A stretch of 64,000 nucleotides of DNA from Nostoc sp. CCCryo 231-06 (GTDB taxonomy: Bacteria > Cyanobacteriota > Cyanobacteriia > Cyanobacteriales > Nostocaceae). The stretch covers positions 1 through 64,000 of the forward strand of contig JAHCSU010000419.1 in assembly GCA_023522315.1 (NCBI GenBank). Direction: 5' to 3'. Each line of letters opens with the position of its first letter. Position 1 is the first letter of the stretch. The notes beneath the pieces were generated by a model. It worked only from the letters and a program-made list of their open reading frames with translations. It was not told the origin of the DNA and searched no databases. The translations under genes were made by a program, and so were the position numbers. Positions 9,106-18,790 of the stretch are shown piece after piece.

Positions 9106-12100
9106 CAGCTTCTTTTACTCCTATTATTATTTAGAAGGTATACAGCATTATCGATACAATCTTTTAGATGTTTAGCTAATTCTTGAATATGAGGTTCAAC
9201 GAAAATCGAGAAATGATCTCCGGGAACTTCAATAACTTGAATAGGTTGGCTAGAACATTTACCCCAACCTAGTAAAGGGTCATTAGTATACCATTCTGGA
9301 TTGTCAAAGTCATGAATTATTTCTTGGTTAGCTCGAAATAAAGTTATAGGCTGAGGATAAACTTGAGGCTCATAATTCCGCATAGCTTTAACATGCGCTT
9401 TAAAAAGTTTGTAATAACGGAGGAAATCTTCAATTTCTACATCACTAAAGATGAAATTGCCTTTTTCATTAATTAAATTAAGTTGCTCAGTTAATGGCAA
9501 ATCTCGAAGTTCTTCAAAAGGTACTGAAAAATCTATATTATTATCAGTTTTTATTGATTCAGCTATGCGAAGTAAGAATTTTGCATCGTCATCGTCTGTA
9601 GTTTCAATGCGTGTTTCTGATAATATGGCATCGATAACAACCAATAAACCTACTCTTTGTCCCTGTTTTTGTAATTGTTGCGCTATTTCAAAGGCTAGTA
9701 CACCGCCGTAACAATGACCACCTAAAAGATAAGGGCCATTTGGCTGTATTTTACGGATTTCTAGCAGGTAGCGAGTTGCTGTTTCTTCTACGGAAATAAC
9801 TTCTGGTTTTTCTTTTTCTAGAGTATCTTCCAAAGCATAAAGTGGATAATCTTCACCAAGCCTCTTGGATAAATTAAAGTATGGGCTAATATTTCCACCA
9901 GCGCCATGTATACAGAAGAAAGGTATTTTGTTACCATCAGAGTTAATTGCTACTAGATGAGAATTAGAAGTCTGACGGAATGGCTGACTAACAATAGTCG
10001 CTAGTTTTTCAATTGTGGGATTTTCAAAAAGAGTAGACAGGGGTAGATTATGTCCAAATTTGTCTTGAATCTGAGCCATCAAGCGGACAGCCAAAAAGGA
10101 ATGACCACCCAAGTCAAAAAAGTTGTCTATCACCCCGACAGGGCTAGTATTGAGAAGGTTTTCCCAAAGTTTTGCTAAAGCTAATTCCGTAAAGTTTCTG
10201 GGATTAACAAATGATTTATTACTATTATATTGTGTAATTTCGTTATTTTTTAGCGCAAGTTTGTCTACTTTACCATTAGGTGTAAGTGGAAGCTTGTCCA
10301 GTATAACAAAAGTAGAAGGTAGCATATAGCTAGGCAACTTTTGCTGCAATTCTGGCAACAATTGTGCAGCTATATCCTGTTTATCTGTCACCAGATATGC
10401 AATCAAACGCTGATTTTGTTGAGCATCGTTACTGGCAATTACAACCGATTGTTGTACGTCTGGATGTTGTGCAATAACAGTTGCAACTTCACCTAATTCT
10501 ACTCGAAAGCCTCTGATTTTTACTTGTTCATCATCGCGTCCCAAGTATTCAAGACTTCCATCTTTGATATATCGGACTAAATCGCCAGTTTTGTAAAGTT
10601 TATTTCCTGGAATAAAGGGGTTATTAATAAATCTTTTTTCAGTTAATTCTGAGCGATGTAAATAACCTTTTGCCAATCCGTCGCCACCAATATAAAGTTC
10701 ACCAACAACTCCTATCCGTGTTGGTTGTAAATCACGATTTAGCACATAAACCTGGGTATTGTCAATCGGACGACCAATGGGTACACTGTTTGCTTGCTCT
10801 TGCAAGAAACTAGTGTCGTAGTAGGTGGCGTTGGCGGAAACTTCCGATGAGCCGTAAAGATTGATGAGTTTCGCAAATGGTATCAATTCTTGGAAAGTTT
10901 TAAGTAATTTAACAGAAAGTGCTTCTCCGCTACTTATCCAGAGTTTTAGCTGTGATAACTTCTTGGCCAAATGGCTGTAATTATCAAGAAGCAAGCGTAG
11001 TAATGATGGTACAAGTATAATCCGAGTAACTTTGTGATGCGCTAGAGTTTCTATAAATAATTGTGGATCTATTACAGTTGTATTGCTGATAATTACTGTA
11101 GGAATTCCTTGAAGTAAAGGAGCAAAAATTTCCCATACAGAATCTACAAAACTAATAGCTGTTTTCTGACAACAAACTTCTCCTTCGGTAAAAGGATAGG
11201 TTTTCCATAACCAGTGTAAGCCGTTAACTGTACCGCGATGAGTTCCAAGAACACCTTTCGGTGTTCCAGTGGAACCAGAAGTGTAGATAATGTAGGCGAG
11301 ATTATCAGATGAAGAGATGTTAATCGGATTTTCTAAACTTTGTTGAGCAATTTTGTCTTTTTGGATATCTAAACAAACAATTTTACCCGAAGACAATGAT
11401 AGTTTTCCTAATATCTCTTGGTTGCTAATTAACAGAGATGCTTGAGAATCAGAGAGCATAAAATTCAGACGCTCTACTGGATAACTTGGGTCAAGGGGAA
11501 TATATGCACCGCCAGTTTTCAGAATAGCTAGAATTCCCACTACCATATCTAGGTCGCGTTCTAGACATAGAGCAACCAAGGTGTCTTTTTTTACACCTTG
11601 TTTTTGTAAATAATGTACAAGTTGATTAACTCTATGGTTAAGTTGACGATAAGTTAATTCCTCGGACTCGCTAATTAGTGCTAAAGAATCAGATGTGAGT
11701 TCAACTTGCTGCTCAAATAATTGATGCAGAGATGTATCTTGGGGATAATCTGCATCAGTTTGATTAAACTTAAATAATAGTTGCTCTTGCTCAGAAGCAG
11801 TTAGTAGAGACAATTCACTGAGATGCTGCTCTGGATTTGCAACGATATTCTCCAACAGAGTCTCAAAGTTGCTGATAAATTGTGTAATTGTTGTTGAATC
11901 AAAAATATCCGTATTATACTCCAAACATCCTGTTAATCCCTCTTCGGATTCAGACAGAGATAGAAAAATATCTAGTTGAGCAGTACCGCTGTCAAAGTCT
12001 AAAGTACGCAAAGTTAATCCAGACACTTCTTCCACAGACGTTGGAGTATTTTGCAGTACAAACATAACCTCATAAAGTGGATTTCGACTTAAGTCCCGTT

Positions 12101-13286
12101 CGGGTTGTAATTCTTCTACAAGCATCTCAAAAGGCAAATCTTGATGTGCATAAGCATTGAGAGTTACCTCACGTACTTGATGTAAAAGTTCGCGGAAACT
12201 GGGATTACCACTGAGGTTATTACGTAACACTAAAGTATTAACAAATAAACCCAGCATTCCTTCTAATTCTGCACGATTGCGGTTGGCAATTGGAGAACCA
12301 ATTAAGATGTCTTCTTGGTCTGTGTAACGATATAATAATATGTTAAATGCTGCCAGCAAACTCATAAATAAAGTGGTGTCTGTTTGCTGGCTTAATTGTC
12401 TGAGTGCATTAGTTAAAACCGTGGAAAATGTAAAGTATTGTTTAGCACCAGTAAAAGTAGTAACGTTAGGTCGCGGACGGTCTGCGGGTAGTTGGAGTAC
12501 AGGTAACTCACCCTTGAGTTGTTGCTTCCAATAATTTAATTGGGTTGCGAGGAATTCACCTTGGATGCGATCGCGTTGCCAAATGGTAAAATCTGCATAC
12601 TGAATGGGAAGCTCAGGTAAGGGAGAGGGCTGATTTGTAGAGAAAGCAGCGTACAGTGTTGACAACTCCCGCAGGAACACACCACAAGACCACCCATCCG
12701 TGATAATGTGGTGCATGGTAACAAGCAAAACGTGTTCTTCTTCACTCAAGCGTACTAAAGTTGCCCTGACTAACAGTCCTTTTGCTAAATTAAAGGGTTT
12801 TGTTGCTTCTTCTACTGCAAGTTGTTTAACCTCTGATTTCCAATCTTTACCAGACAAATGCTCGAAATTAATAATGGGTAAATCCCAATTTAATTGGGGC
12901 ACAATCTCCTGTACTGGCTCCCCATTTACAAGTGTAAAATTTGTGCGCCAAACTTCGTGACGGTTGAGGATTTCATTCAAACTTTGTTGAAGTACCGTGA
13001 TATTTAGCTGTCCTTCGATATGAAAAGCAATAGGAATATTATAAAAAGAACTCCCGTGATAAAGTTGGTCAATAAACCATAATCTTTGTTGGGAGAAAGA
13101 TAAAGGGATAGTCTTAGAGACTTGACGTTTGGGAATAGTATCGACTTGAAACTTTCCTCTCTTCCATTTTTCTAGAAGGGCTTTTTTGGCTGGTGATAAA
13201 TTAGAGTATTTTTGATCCATGATTTGCACCCGTATCCATCCTAAAGTTTTCGTATTAGATTGTGTATGAACTACATAACAGTCCAA
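9105..13286 (-). CDS. NRPS, C-A-PCP-TE (termination module; beta-alanine-like A code)
   Basis: C domain MHHIITDGWS. A domain AYIIYTSGSTGTPKG with FVDSVWEIF...RIILVPSLL...WISSGEAL...NLYGSSEVSANA, hand-read code VDWIISLANK. PCP DNFFDLGGHSFLAVRL. TE FFCIHGAGGN...GGHCYGG...PGDHFS. Native start probably MDQKYSNLS. Confidence 0.93.
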   Translation of the reverse strand: MDCYVVHTQSNTKTLGWIRVQIMDQKYSNLSPAKKALLEKWKRGKFQVDTIPKRQVSKTIPLSFSQQRLWFIDQLYHGSSFYNIPIAFHIEGQLNITVLQQSLNEILNRHEVWRTNFTLVNGEPVQEIVPQLNWDLPIINFEHLSGKDWKSEVKQLAVEEATKPFNLAKGLLVRATLVRLSEEEHVLLVTMHHIITDGWSCGVFLRELSTLYAAFSTNQPSPLPELPIQYADFTIWQRDRIQGEFLATQLNYWKQQLKGELPVLQLPADRPRPNVTTFTGAKQYFTFSTVLTNALRQLSQQTDTTLFMSLLAAFNILLYRYTDQEDILIGSPIANRNRAELEGMLGLFVNTLVLRNNLSGNPSFRELLHQVREVTLNAYAHQDLPFEMLVEELQPERDLSRNPLYEVMFVLQNTPTSVEEVSGLTLRTLDFDSGTAQLDIFLSLSESEEGLTGCLEYNTDIFDSTTITQFISNFETLLENIVANPEQHLSELSLLTASEQEQLLFKFNQTDADYPQDTSLHQLFEQQVELTSDSLALISESEELTYRQLNHRVNQLVHYLQKQGVKKDTLVALCLERDLDMVVGILAILKTGGAYIPLDPSYPVERLNFMLSDSQASLLISNQEILGKLSLSSGKIVCLDIQKDKIAQQSLENPINISSSDNLAYIIYTSGSTGTPKGVLGTHRGTVNGLHWLWKTYPFTEGEVCCQKTAISFVDSVWEIFAPLLQGIPTVIISNTTVIDPQLFIETLAHHKVTRIILVPSLLRLLLDNYSHLAKKLSQLKLWISSGEALSVKLLKTFQELIPFAKLINLYGSSEVSANATYYDTSFLQEQANSVPIGRPIDNTQVYVLNRDLQPTRIGVVGELYIGGDGLAKGYLHRSELTEKRFINNPFIPGNKLYKTGDLVRYIKDGSLEYLGRDDEQVKIRGFRVELGEVATVIAQHPDVQQSVVIASNDAQQNQRLIAYLVTDKQDIAAQLLPELQQKLPSYMLPSTFVILDKLPLTPNGKVDKLALKNNEITQYNSNKSFVNPRNFTELALAKLWENLLNTSPVGVIDNFFDLGGHSFLAVRLMAQIQDKFGHNLPLSTLFENPTIEKLATIVSQPFRQTSNSHLVAINSDGNKIPFFCIHGAGGNISPYFNLSKRLGEDYPLYALEDTLEKEKPEVISVEETATRYLLEIRKIQPNGPYLLGGHCYGGVLAFEIAQQLQKQGQRVGLLVVIDAILSETRIETTDDDDAKFLLRIAESIKTDNNIDFSVPFEELRDLPLTEQLNLINEKGNFIFSDVEIEDFLRYYKLFKAHVKAMRNYEPQVYPQPITLFRANQEIIHDFDNPEWYTNDPLLGWGKCSSQPIQVIEVPGDHFSIFVEPHIQELAKHLKDCIDNAVYLLNNNRSKRS

Positions 13287-13370
13287 TTCATAACAATCTA
13301 ATTTTATATATGTGTAACCCTATTATTTCTTTGCAGATATATATTTCATCTCTACATTTACAATTACACT

Positions 13371-14126
13371 TTATATTGCTTTCTTTCGACAAACAAAGCA
13401 AGCCATACTATTATCGTCAGAACCAAAATCTTTGAGCTTGTAATAACTAATATCTTTAAAGCCAGCTTTTTCTAGGCCCAATTGCACGTCTGCTAAAAAG
13501 AAATCTTTTCTGAACCAAGTAGTATCTGAACGTTTCCAAATATTTTGTATTAACTCAAATCCAGTAACCTGAATTTCCCAAATCCTTTCTTCTGGTTTAT
13601 AGTGGAATATTTCAATCAAAGCACATTCGTGATTAACATTAACATGGTCGAAAATTGGTGGGGCAATTTCATGAAACCAATCTGTTATTGGTATAGTAAA
13701 TACAAATAATCCTTTATCTCGCAGTGCTGCATAGACGTTTTGGAAAACATATGTTAATTCTTCAACGTTTAAAATAAATAGTAGAACAATATACGATAAA
13801 ACGGCATCAAAAGTAGATGGTAGTTCAAATTGACGTATATCATTAAGGAGAAATTTACTCTTAGGTGCGTTTATTCTGGCATAACGCAACAGTTCTTTGG
13901 AAGCATCAAGTCCAGTCATTTGATACCCTTTAAGATGAAGCTGTTGTACCAATTTTCCAGAACCACAACCAAGGTCGAGAATATCTGCTTCCTTCGGAAT
14001 ATGTTGTAGCATTAAGTTTTCTAAAATAGGTATTATACCTGCTACTATTTCTTCATCTGTACTCTTTAATTCGTTCTGCATCCGAGCAAAAGCTTCATAA
14101 TCTGGAATGGGACTGAGTAGAGACAT
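13371..14126 (-). CDS. Class I SAM-dependent methyltransferase
   Basis: Motif I ILDLGCGSGKLVQQL, then GLDASKELLRYAR. Confidence 0.88.
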   Translation of the reverse strand: MSLLSPIPDYEAFARMQNELKSTDEEIVAGIIPILENLMLQHIPKEADILDLGCGSGKLVQQLHLKGYQMTGLDASKELLRYARINAPKSKFLLNDIRQFELPSTFDAVLSYIVLLFILNVEELTYVFQNVYAALRDKGLFVFTIPITDWFHEIAPPIFDHVNVNHECALIEIFHYKPEERIWEIQVTGFELIQNIWKRSDTTWFRKDFFLADVQLGLEKAGFKDISYYKLKDFGSDDNSMACFVCRKKAI

Positions 14127-14170
14127 AAACTATTTTTCCTGTTTGCAAATAAAAGTTGAAAATTGAATAA

Positions 14171-17100
14171 TTATTGTGGAAGATTAGCTAAAAAAGATTC
14201 TACCTCTTTGTCAGATAACTCCTCAATTTTTTCCAACAGAAGTTGCTCAATCATCTCTGCTTGCTTAACTGGTATCATTGCTTCCAACAAAAGGTCGCGT
14301 AGTGGTAAATCTACAGGAAACTTTGCTCGCAATCGAGAAACTAGTTGAGTTGCAATGATAGAGTCTCCTCCTAACTCATAAAAGTTGTCGTAAATACCAA
14401 CTTCTGCAATTCCGAGTACCTCTTGCCATATTTGGGTAACTTGTTTTTCCAACTCATTTATTGGAGCGATATATGAATTACTAAGATTAGGCCTGGCGTA
14501 GTGTGAGGATAAGTCTACTTGAGAGGAAGATTTTAAATCTGGTAGAGAGTCGAGATTAAATGTGCGTTCCCACCTAGCTTTTATATCTATCGTAGAAACA
14601 ACAACCTGAGTTCCTTTATCTAGAGATAATATTCGTTGAAATACTTCGACAATTTCTGCTGGAGTAATGGCTAATTCTACCTCAAATGCTTGTTCAAGTG
14701 TTTTTTGGTCTTGAGGTGTATTGAGTTGTATTTCGTCCCAGTTTACAACGTACCACGGCAAAGAATGATTTCGGTTGTGTCGGTTAGTAAAGGTATCTAT
14801 GAAATGATTAGCTGCTGAATATAAACCTAACCCAAACCCTCCTAAAATGGAAGATAAAGAAGAGAATGCAATACAGAAATCTAATTCTCTATTCTTTAAG
14901 ACTTGTTCTAATACAGTAACTTGGCGATGTTGAGAGTCAAATAAATTTCCTAATTCTATCTTACCAATTTCTGGAATTGAACTAAATATATTTTCACGCT
15001 TTATTCCAGTCGAATAAATAACCCCGTGAATTTTACCAATATTCTCAGGTGCAAGACTATCCTGCATTTGTTCATAGTTGGTTTTATCTGCACCCAAGAC
15101 CAAAATTTCTGCACCCAACTCAGCCAATGCTTGCATTTTTTGGATTTTGCAGCTCACTTCATCTTCAGCCGTGTGAGTTTCCAGCCATCGTAAATATTCA
15201 TCTTTTTCTGGAAAAGCAGAATCTTCGATAAATATGAGTTTGGCTTGTAGAGATTTTGCTAAATATTCTGCAAGTACAACTTCAATCGTTTCTAATCCAC
15301 CAGGAAAAAGGTAAACACCCTGTTTCCTCAACGGTATTTTTTCTTCAACTACTGACTCTAAGCAAACTGGCTCAAATGTTTGTACCCAACGGTAGGAACT
15401 ACGATAAGCAACAACTAAATCTGAAGATACATTTGTTAACTCACGTAAAAGTTGGTCAATAATACTTTTATCATTTTCTTCTTCTCCATCTTGTTGATTT
15501 TTGAAGGCAATATCAATACACTTACAGTTAATATTAGGATATTCTTGAGTAATCACTTTACACAAACCTAATATTGTTGCCTTTTCTGGGTCTAGTTTTT
15601 CATTTCCATTTACCTCTTGAATATTGTTTGATATTACATAAAGTTGTAATCGAACGCTAATTTCTAGTTTACTAAGAGTCTGCATTAAAAACAACAAACT
15701 GTTAAATTCTAAATAATCCTCTTTTTGCCTATTTTCAAGATTACTGATGCTCCATGAATAAGCAATATTTTGAGGATTTTTTCCTAATAATACTAATTCT
15801 TTAAAAAGAGTATTGTAGTCTTCATTTATATATGGGTTAATTGTATAAACAGCCTGACTTATTTTACTAAAGCTGTCCCCTTGCTTAACCAAAATTGCAT
15901 TTTTGCCTTGACTTTTGAATGCATTAATTAATTTATTGCCAACATCACACTCATCAACAAAAAACAGCCATTGTTCCTGTGTACTTTCTATTTCATAAGA
16001 GGATGAATGAGGCAGCAAAGAGCGTTTCCATGAAGGAATATAAAACCAGTTAGCAATATCTTGTTTATTATCTAATATTCCTAACTGGCTACTTAAAGAA
16101 GGTGATGAAGACTTAGCATCAATCCAGTATCTTTGTCGCTCAAAGGGGTAAGTGGGCAAAGGTAAACGATGACGCCGTTCGTGAGTATAAAATTCTGACC
16201 AATCTATTTCTACACCAGAAAGCCATAACCTACCTAATGTTTGCAACAACCAAGCAACATCGGATTGTTCTTCTTTGATATGGCGTAATGAACTCACTAC
16301 TTGCTGTTTAGCATTTTTATCTAAATGCTGTGTCGTTAATGTACTTAAAGTTCGTCCTGGCCCCATCTCTAGAAAAACACCTTCAAACTGCTTTAACAGT
16401 AGAGATATACCATCAGAAAATCTCACAGTTTGTCGTAGATGTTGGCTCCAATAACTGGAATTTGTAGCTTGTTCATTGGTAATCCAACTACCAGTTACAT
16501 TGGAAATAAAGCGTATACGAGGTGGACTAAGCTTCACTTGTTTTAAAGCTTGGATAAATTCCTCTAATATTGGTTCCATCATCGCAGAATGAAACGCATG
16601 AGATGTATGCAACAGCCGACATTCAACTCCTTGAGAAGATAATTGGTTTTTTAAGGCAGAAATTGCTTCGTTAGTTCCAGAAACAACACAGGAAGATGGG
16701 CTGTTAATCGCTGCGATTTGTAGAGAATTATTATCCAACTTCTCTGATTCCAACAACAACCGTAAATCTTTTTCTGGAAGTTTAATCGCCAGCATACTTC
16801 CTGATGCTAACTGTTGCATCAGTTGTCCTCTTTTTGCCACAATTTCTAATGCATCTTCTAATGAAAATACACCTGCAATTGTCGCGGCGACATATTCCCC
16901 AATACTATGACCAATCATTGCTGTAGGTAGCACACCCCAAGACATGAATAACTGAGCTAGGGCGTACTCAATGACAAATAATGCTGGTTGGGTGAGGGCT
17001 GTTTCTTGTAGTTGTTGGGTAGCTGCTTCAATTTGTTCTTGCTGTGGAAAGAGTATATGACGGATATCAAGATTGAGTTGGGGTTGCAAAATCAGAGCGC

Positions 17101-18790
17101 AAGTATCTATATATTTTTTAAATGTTGGTTCGATTTCATATAGTTCCCTTCCCATATTTGCATATTGCGCCCCTTGTCCAGAAAACATGAAAATTACTGG
17201 ACAATGACCTGGCTGGCGCTGATAAGTAAAAATACGTTGTGGATCGAAGGAAGTCAGTGCTTTTACTGCATCATCTAGACCTTGGCAAACTAGTATGCGG
17301 CGATAGTCAAAATCCCGACGACCGATTTGTAAGGTATGAGCGACATCAGGTAGGTTAATGTCAGGATTTTGCTCTAAGTAAGTACATAATAAGGCTGTTG
17401 CAGTTTCTAGAGCCGTGCTGGTTTTGGCTGAGAGAACTAACAACTGCCAAGGACGCGAGGGACTCGAAGCTTCAATTACTGGAGCTTCTTCTAGAATTAC
17501 ATGGGCATTAGTCCCGCCAATGCCAAAAGAACTTACACCTGCTCTCTTGGGTGTAGCATTGTTTTGCCACTCTGATAATTTGGTATTGACGTAAAAAGGA
17601 CTATTGGCAAAGTCTATCTCCGGGTTGGGTTTTTCAAAGTGCAAACTTGGAGGTATTTTTTTATACTTTAATGCTAGGACTGTTTTAATTAGTCCTGTCA
17701 CACCCGCTGCTGTATTCAAATGCCCAACATTGCTTTTTACTGATGCGATCGCACAAAATCCTTTTTCTTTGCTGCGTGCAAATACTTTTTTCAAGGCACT
17801 AATTTCAATCGGATCTCCCAATTGCGTACCAGTTCCATGAGTTTCAATGTAAGTGATTGTTTCAGGAGTAACACCAGCGATCGCTTGAGCCTCGGCTATT
17901 ACCTCAGCTTGACCACTCACACTCGGAGCCGTATATCCCACTTTCGCTGCACCATCATTATTAATGGCTGAACCTTTAATTACTGCATGAATGCAATCAC
18001 CATCTGCTAAAGCATCTTCTAATCTCTTGAGAACAACAAGACCGACTCCATTCCCGAAAATAGTTCCTTGGGAACTAGCATCAAAGGCTCGACAGTGACC
18101 ATCGGCAGAAGTGATACCTCCTTCTTGATAAAAATAACCTTCTTTTTGCAGAGATTCAATACAAATACCACCAGCTAAAGCCATGTCGCACTCGTAATTT
18201 AGCAATCCTTGACACGCTGAGTGAACGGCTACCAATGATGTAGAACAAGAAGTTTGAATATTGATACTTGGCCCTTTAAGGTTCAATTTATATGAAACTC
18301 GTGTAGCGGCGAAATCCTGACTGTTGCCATATGTAATCGGAAGACCCATCGATTCAATTAGGTCAGGATGGGAACTTAAATTTCTCAGAAAGTAAGAACT
18401 CATATTGGTTCCCACATAAACACCAGTCAAGCCTTTGCCTGAAGCAGGTTCATAACCAGCATTTTCCAATGCTTCCCAAGCACATTCAATAAGAATACGA
18501 TGCTGAGGATCTATAATTTCAGCTTCCCTTGGCGATAAATCAAAAAAAGAAGCGTCAAACATCTCAATATCTGACAGAATAGCACCAGCTTTTACATACT
18601 GAGGGTTACTCAGCCATGTTCGATCTATGCCTGAAGCCTCTAATTCCTCATCACTAAAGAAAGAAATTGACTCTCGTCCCTCGCACAAATTTTGCCAAAA
18701 TTCATCAACATTTTTGGCTCCCGGAAAACGACCAACTATACCGATGACAGCTATGCCTTTAGTAGAATCGTCTATTTGTTGATTAGACAT
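14171..18790 (-). CDS. Type I PKS, KS-AT-KR(degenerate)-ACP
   Basis: KS TSCSTSLVAVH / ETHGTGT; AT GHSIGEY and HAFH (malonyl-type); KR cofactor motif degraded (FPGGLETIE in place of TGGLGSIG); ACP DNFYELGGDSIIATQL. Confidence 0.95.
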   Translation of the reverse strand: MSNQQIDDSTKGIAVIGIVGRFPGAKNVDEFWQNLCEGRESISFFSDEELEASGIDRTWLSNPQYVKAGAILSDIEMFDASFFDLSPREAEIIDPQHRILIECAWEALENAGYEPASGKGLTGVYVGTNMSSYFLRNLSSHPDLIESMGLPITYGNSQDFAATRVSYKLNLKGPSINIQTSCSTSLVAVHSACQGLLNYECDMALAGGICIESLQKEGYFYQEGGITSADGHCRAFDASSQGTIFGNGVGLVVLKRLEDALADGDCIHAVIKGSAINNDGAAKVGYTAPSVSGQAEVIAEAQAIAGVTPETITYIETHGTGTQLGDPIEISALKKVFARSKEKGFCAIASVKSNVGHLNTAAGVTGLIKTVLALKYKKIPPSLHFEKPNPEIDFANSPFYVNTKLSEWQNNATPKRAGVSSFGIGGTNAHVILEEAPVIEASSPSRPWQLLVLSAKTSTALETATALLCTYLEQNPDINLPDVAHTLQIGRRDFDYRRILVCQGLDDAVKALTSFDPQRIFTYQRQPGHCPVIFMFSGQGAQYANMGRELYEIEPTFKKYIDTCALILQPQLNLDIRHILFPQQEQIEAATQQLQETALTQPALFVIEYALAQLFMSWGVLPTAMIGHSIGEYVAATIAGVFSLEDALEIVAKRGQLMQQLASGSMLAIKLPEKDLRLLLESEKLDNNSLQIAAINSPSSCVVSGTNEAISALKNQLSSQGVECRLLHTSHAFHSAMMEPILEEFIQALKQVKLSPPRIRFISNVTGSWITNEQATNSSYWSQHLRQTVRFSDGISLLLKQFEGVFLEMGPGRTLSTLTTQHLDKNAKQQVVSSLRHIKEEQSDVAWLLQTLGRLWLSGVEIDWSEFYTHERRHRLPLPTYPFERQRYWIDAKSSSPSLSSQLGILDNKQDIANWFYIPSWKRSLLPHSSSYEIESTQEQWLFFVDECDVGNKLINAFKSQGKNAILVKQGDSFSKISQAVYTINPYINEDYNTLFKELVLLGKNPQNIAYSWSISNLENRQKEDYLEFNSLLFLMQTLSKLEISVRLQLYVISNNIQEVNGNEKLDPEKATILGLCKVITQEYPNINCKCIDIAFKNQQDGEEENDKSIIDQLLRELTNVSSDLVVAYRSSYRWVQTFEPVCLESVVEEKIPLRKQGVYLFPGGLETIEVVLAEYLAKSLQAKLIFIEDSAFPEKDEYLRWLETHTAEDEVSCKIQKMQALAELGAEILVLGADKTNYEQMQDSLAPENIGKIHGVIYSTGIKRENIFSSIPEIGKIELGNLFDSQHRQVTVLEQVLKNRELDFCIAFSSLSSILGGFGLGLYSAANHFIDTFTNRHNRNHSLPWYVVNWDEIQLNTPQDQKTLEQAFEVELAITPAEIVEVFQRILSLDKGTQVVVSTIDIKARWERTFNLDSLPDLKSSSQVDLSSHYARPNLSNSYIAPINELEKQVTQIWQEVLGIAEVGIYDNFYELGGDSIIATQLVSRLRAKFPVDLPLRDLLLEAMIPVKQAEMIEQLLLEKIEELSDKEVESFLANLPQ

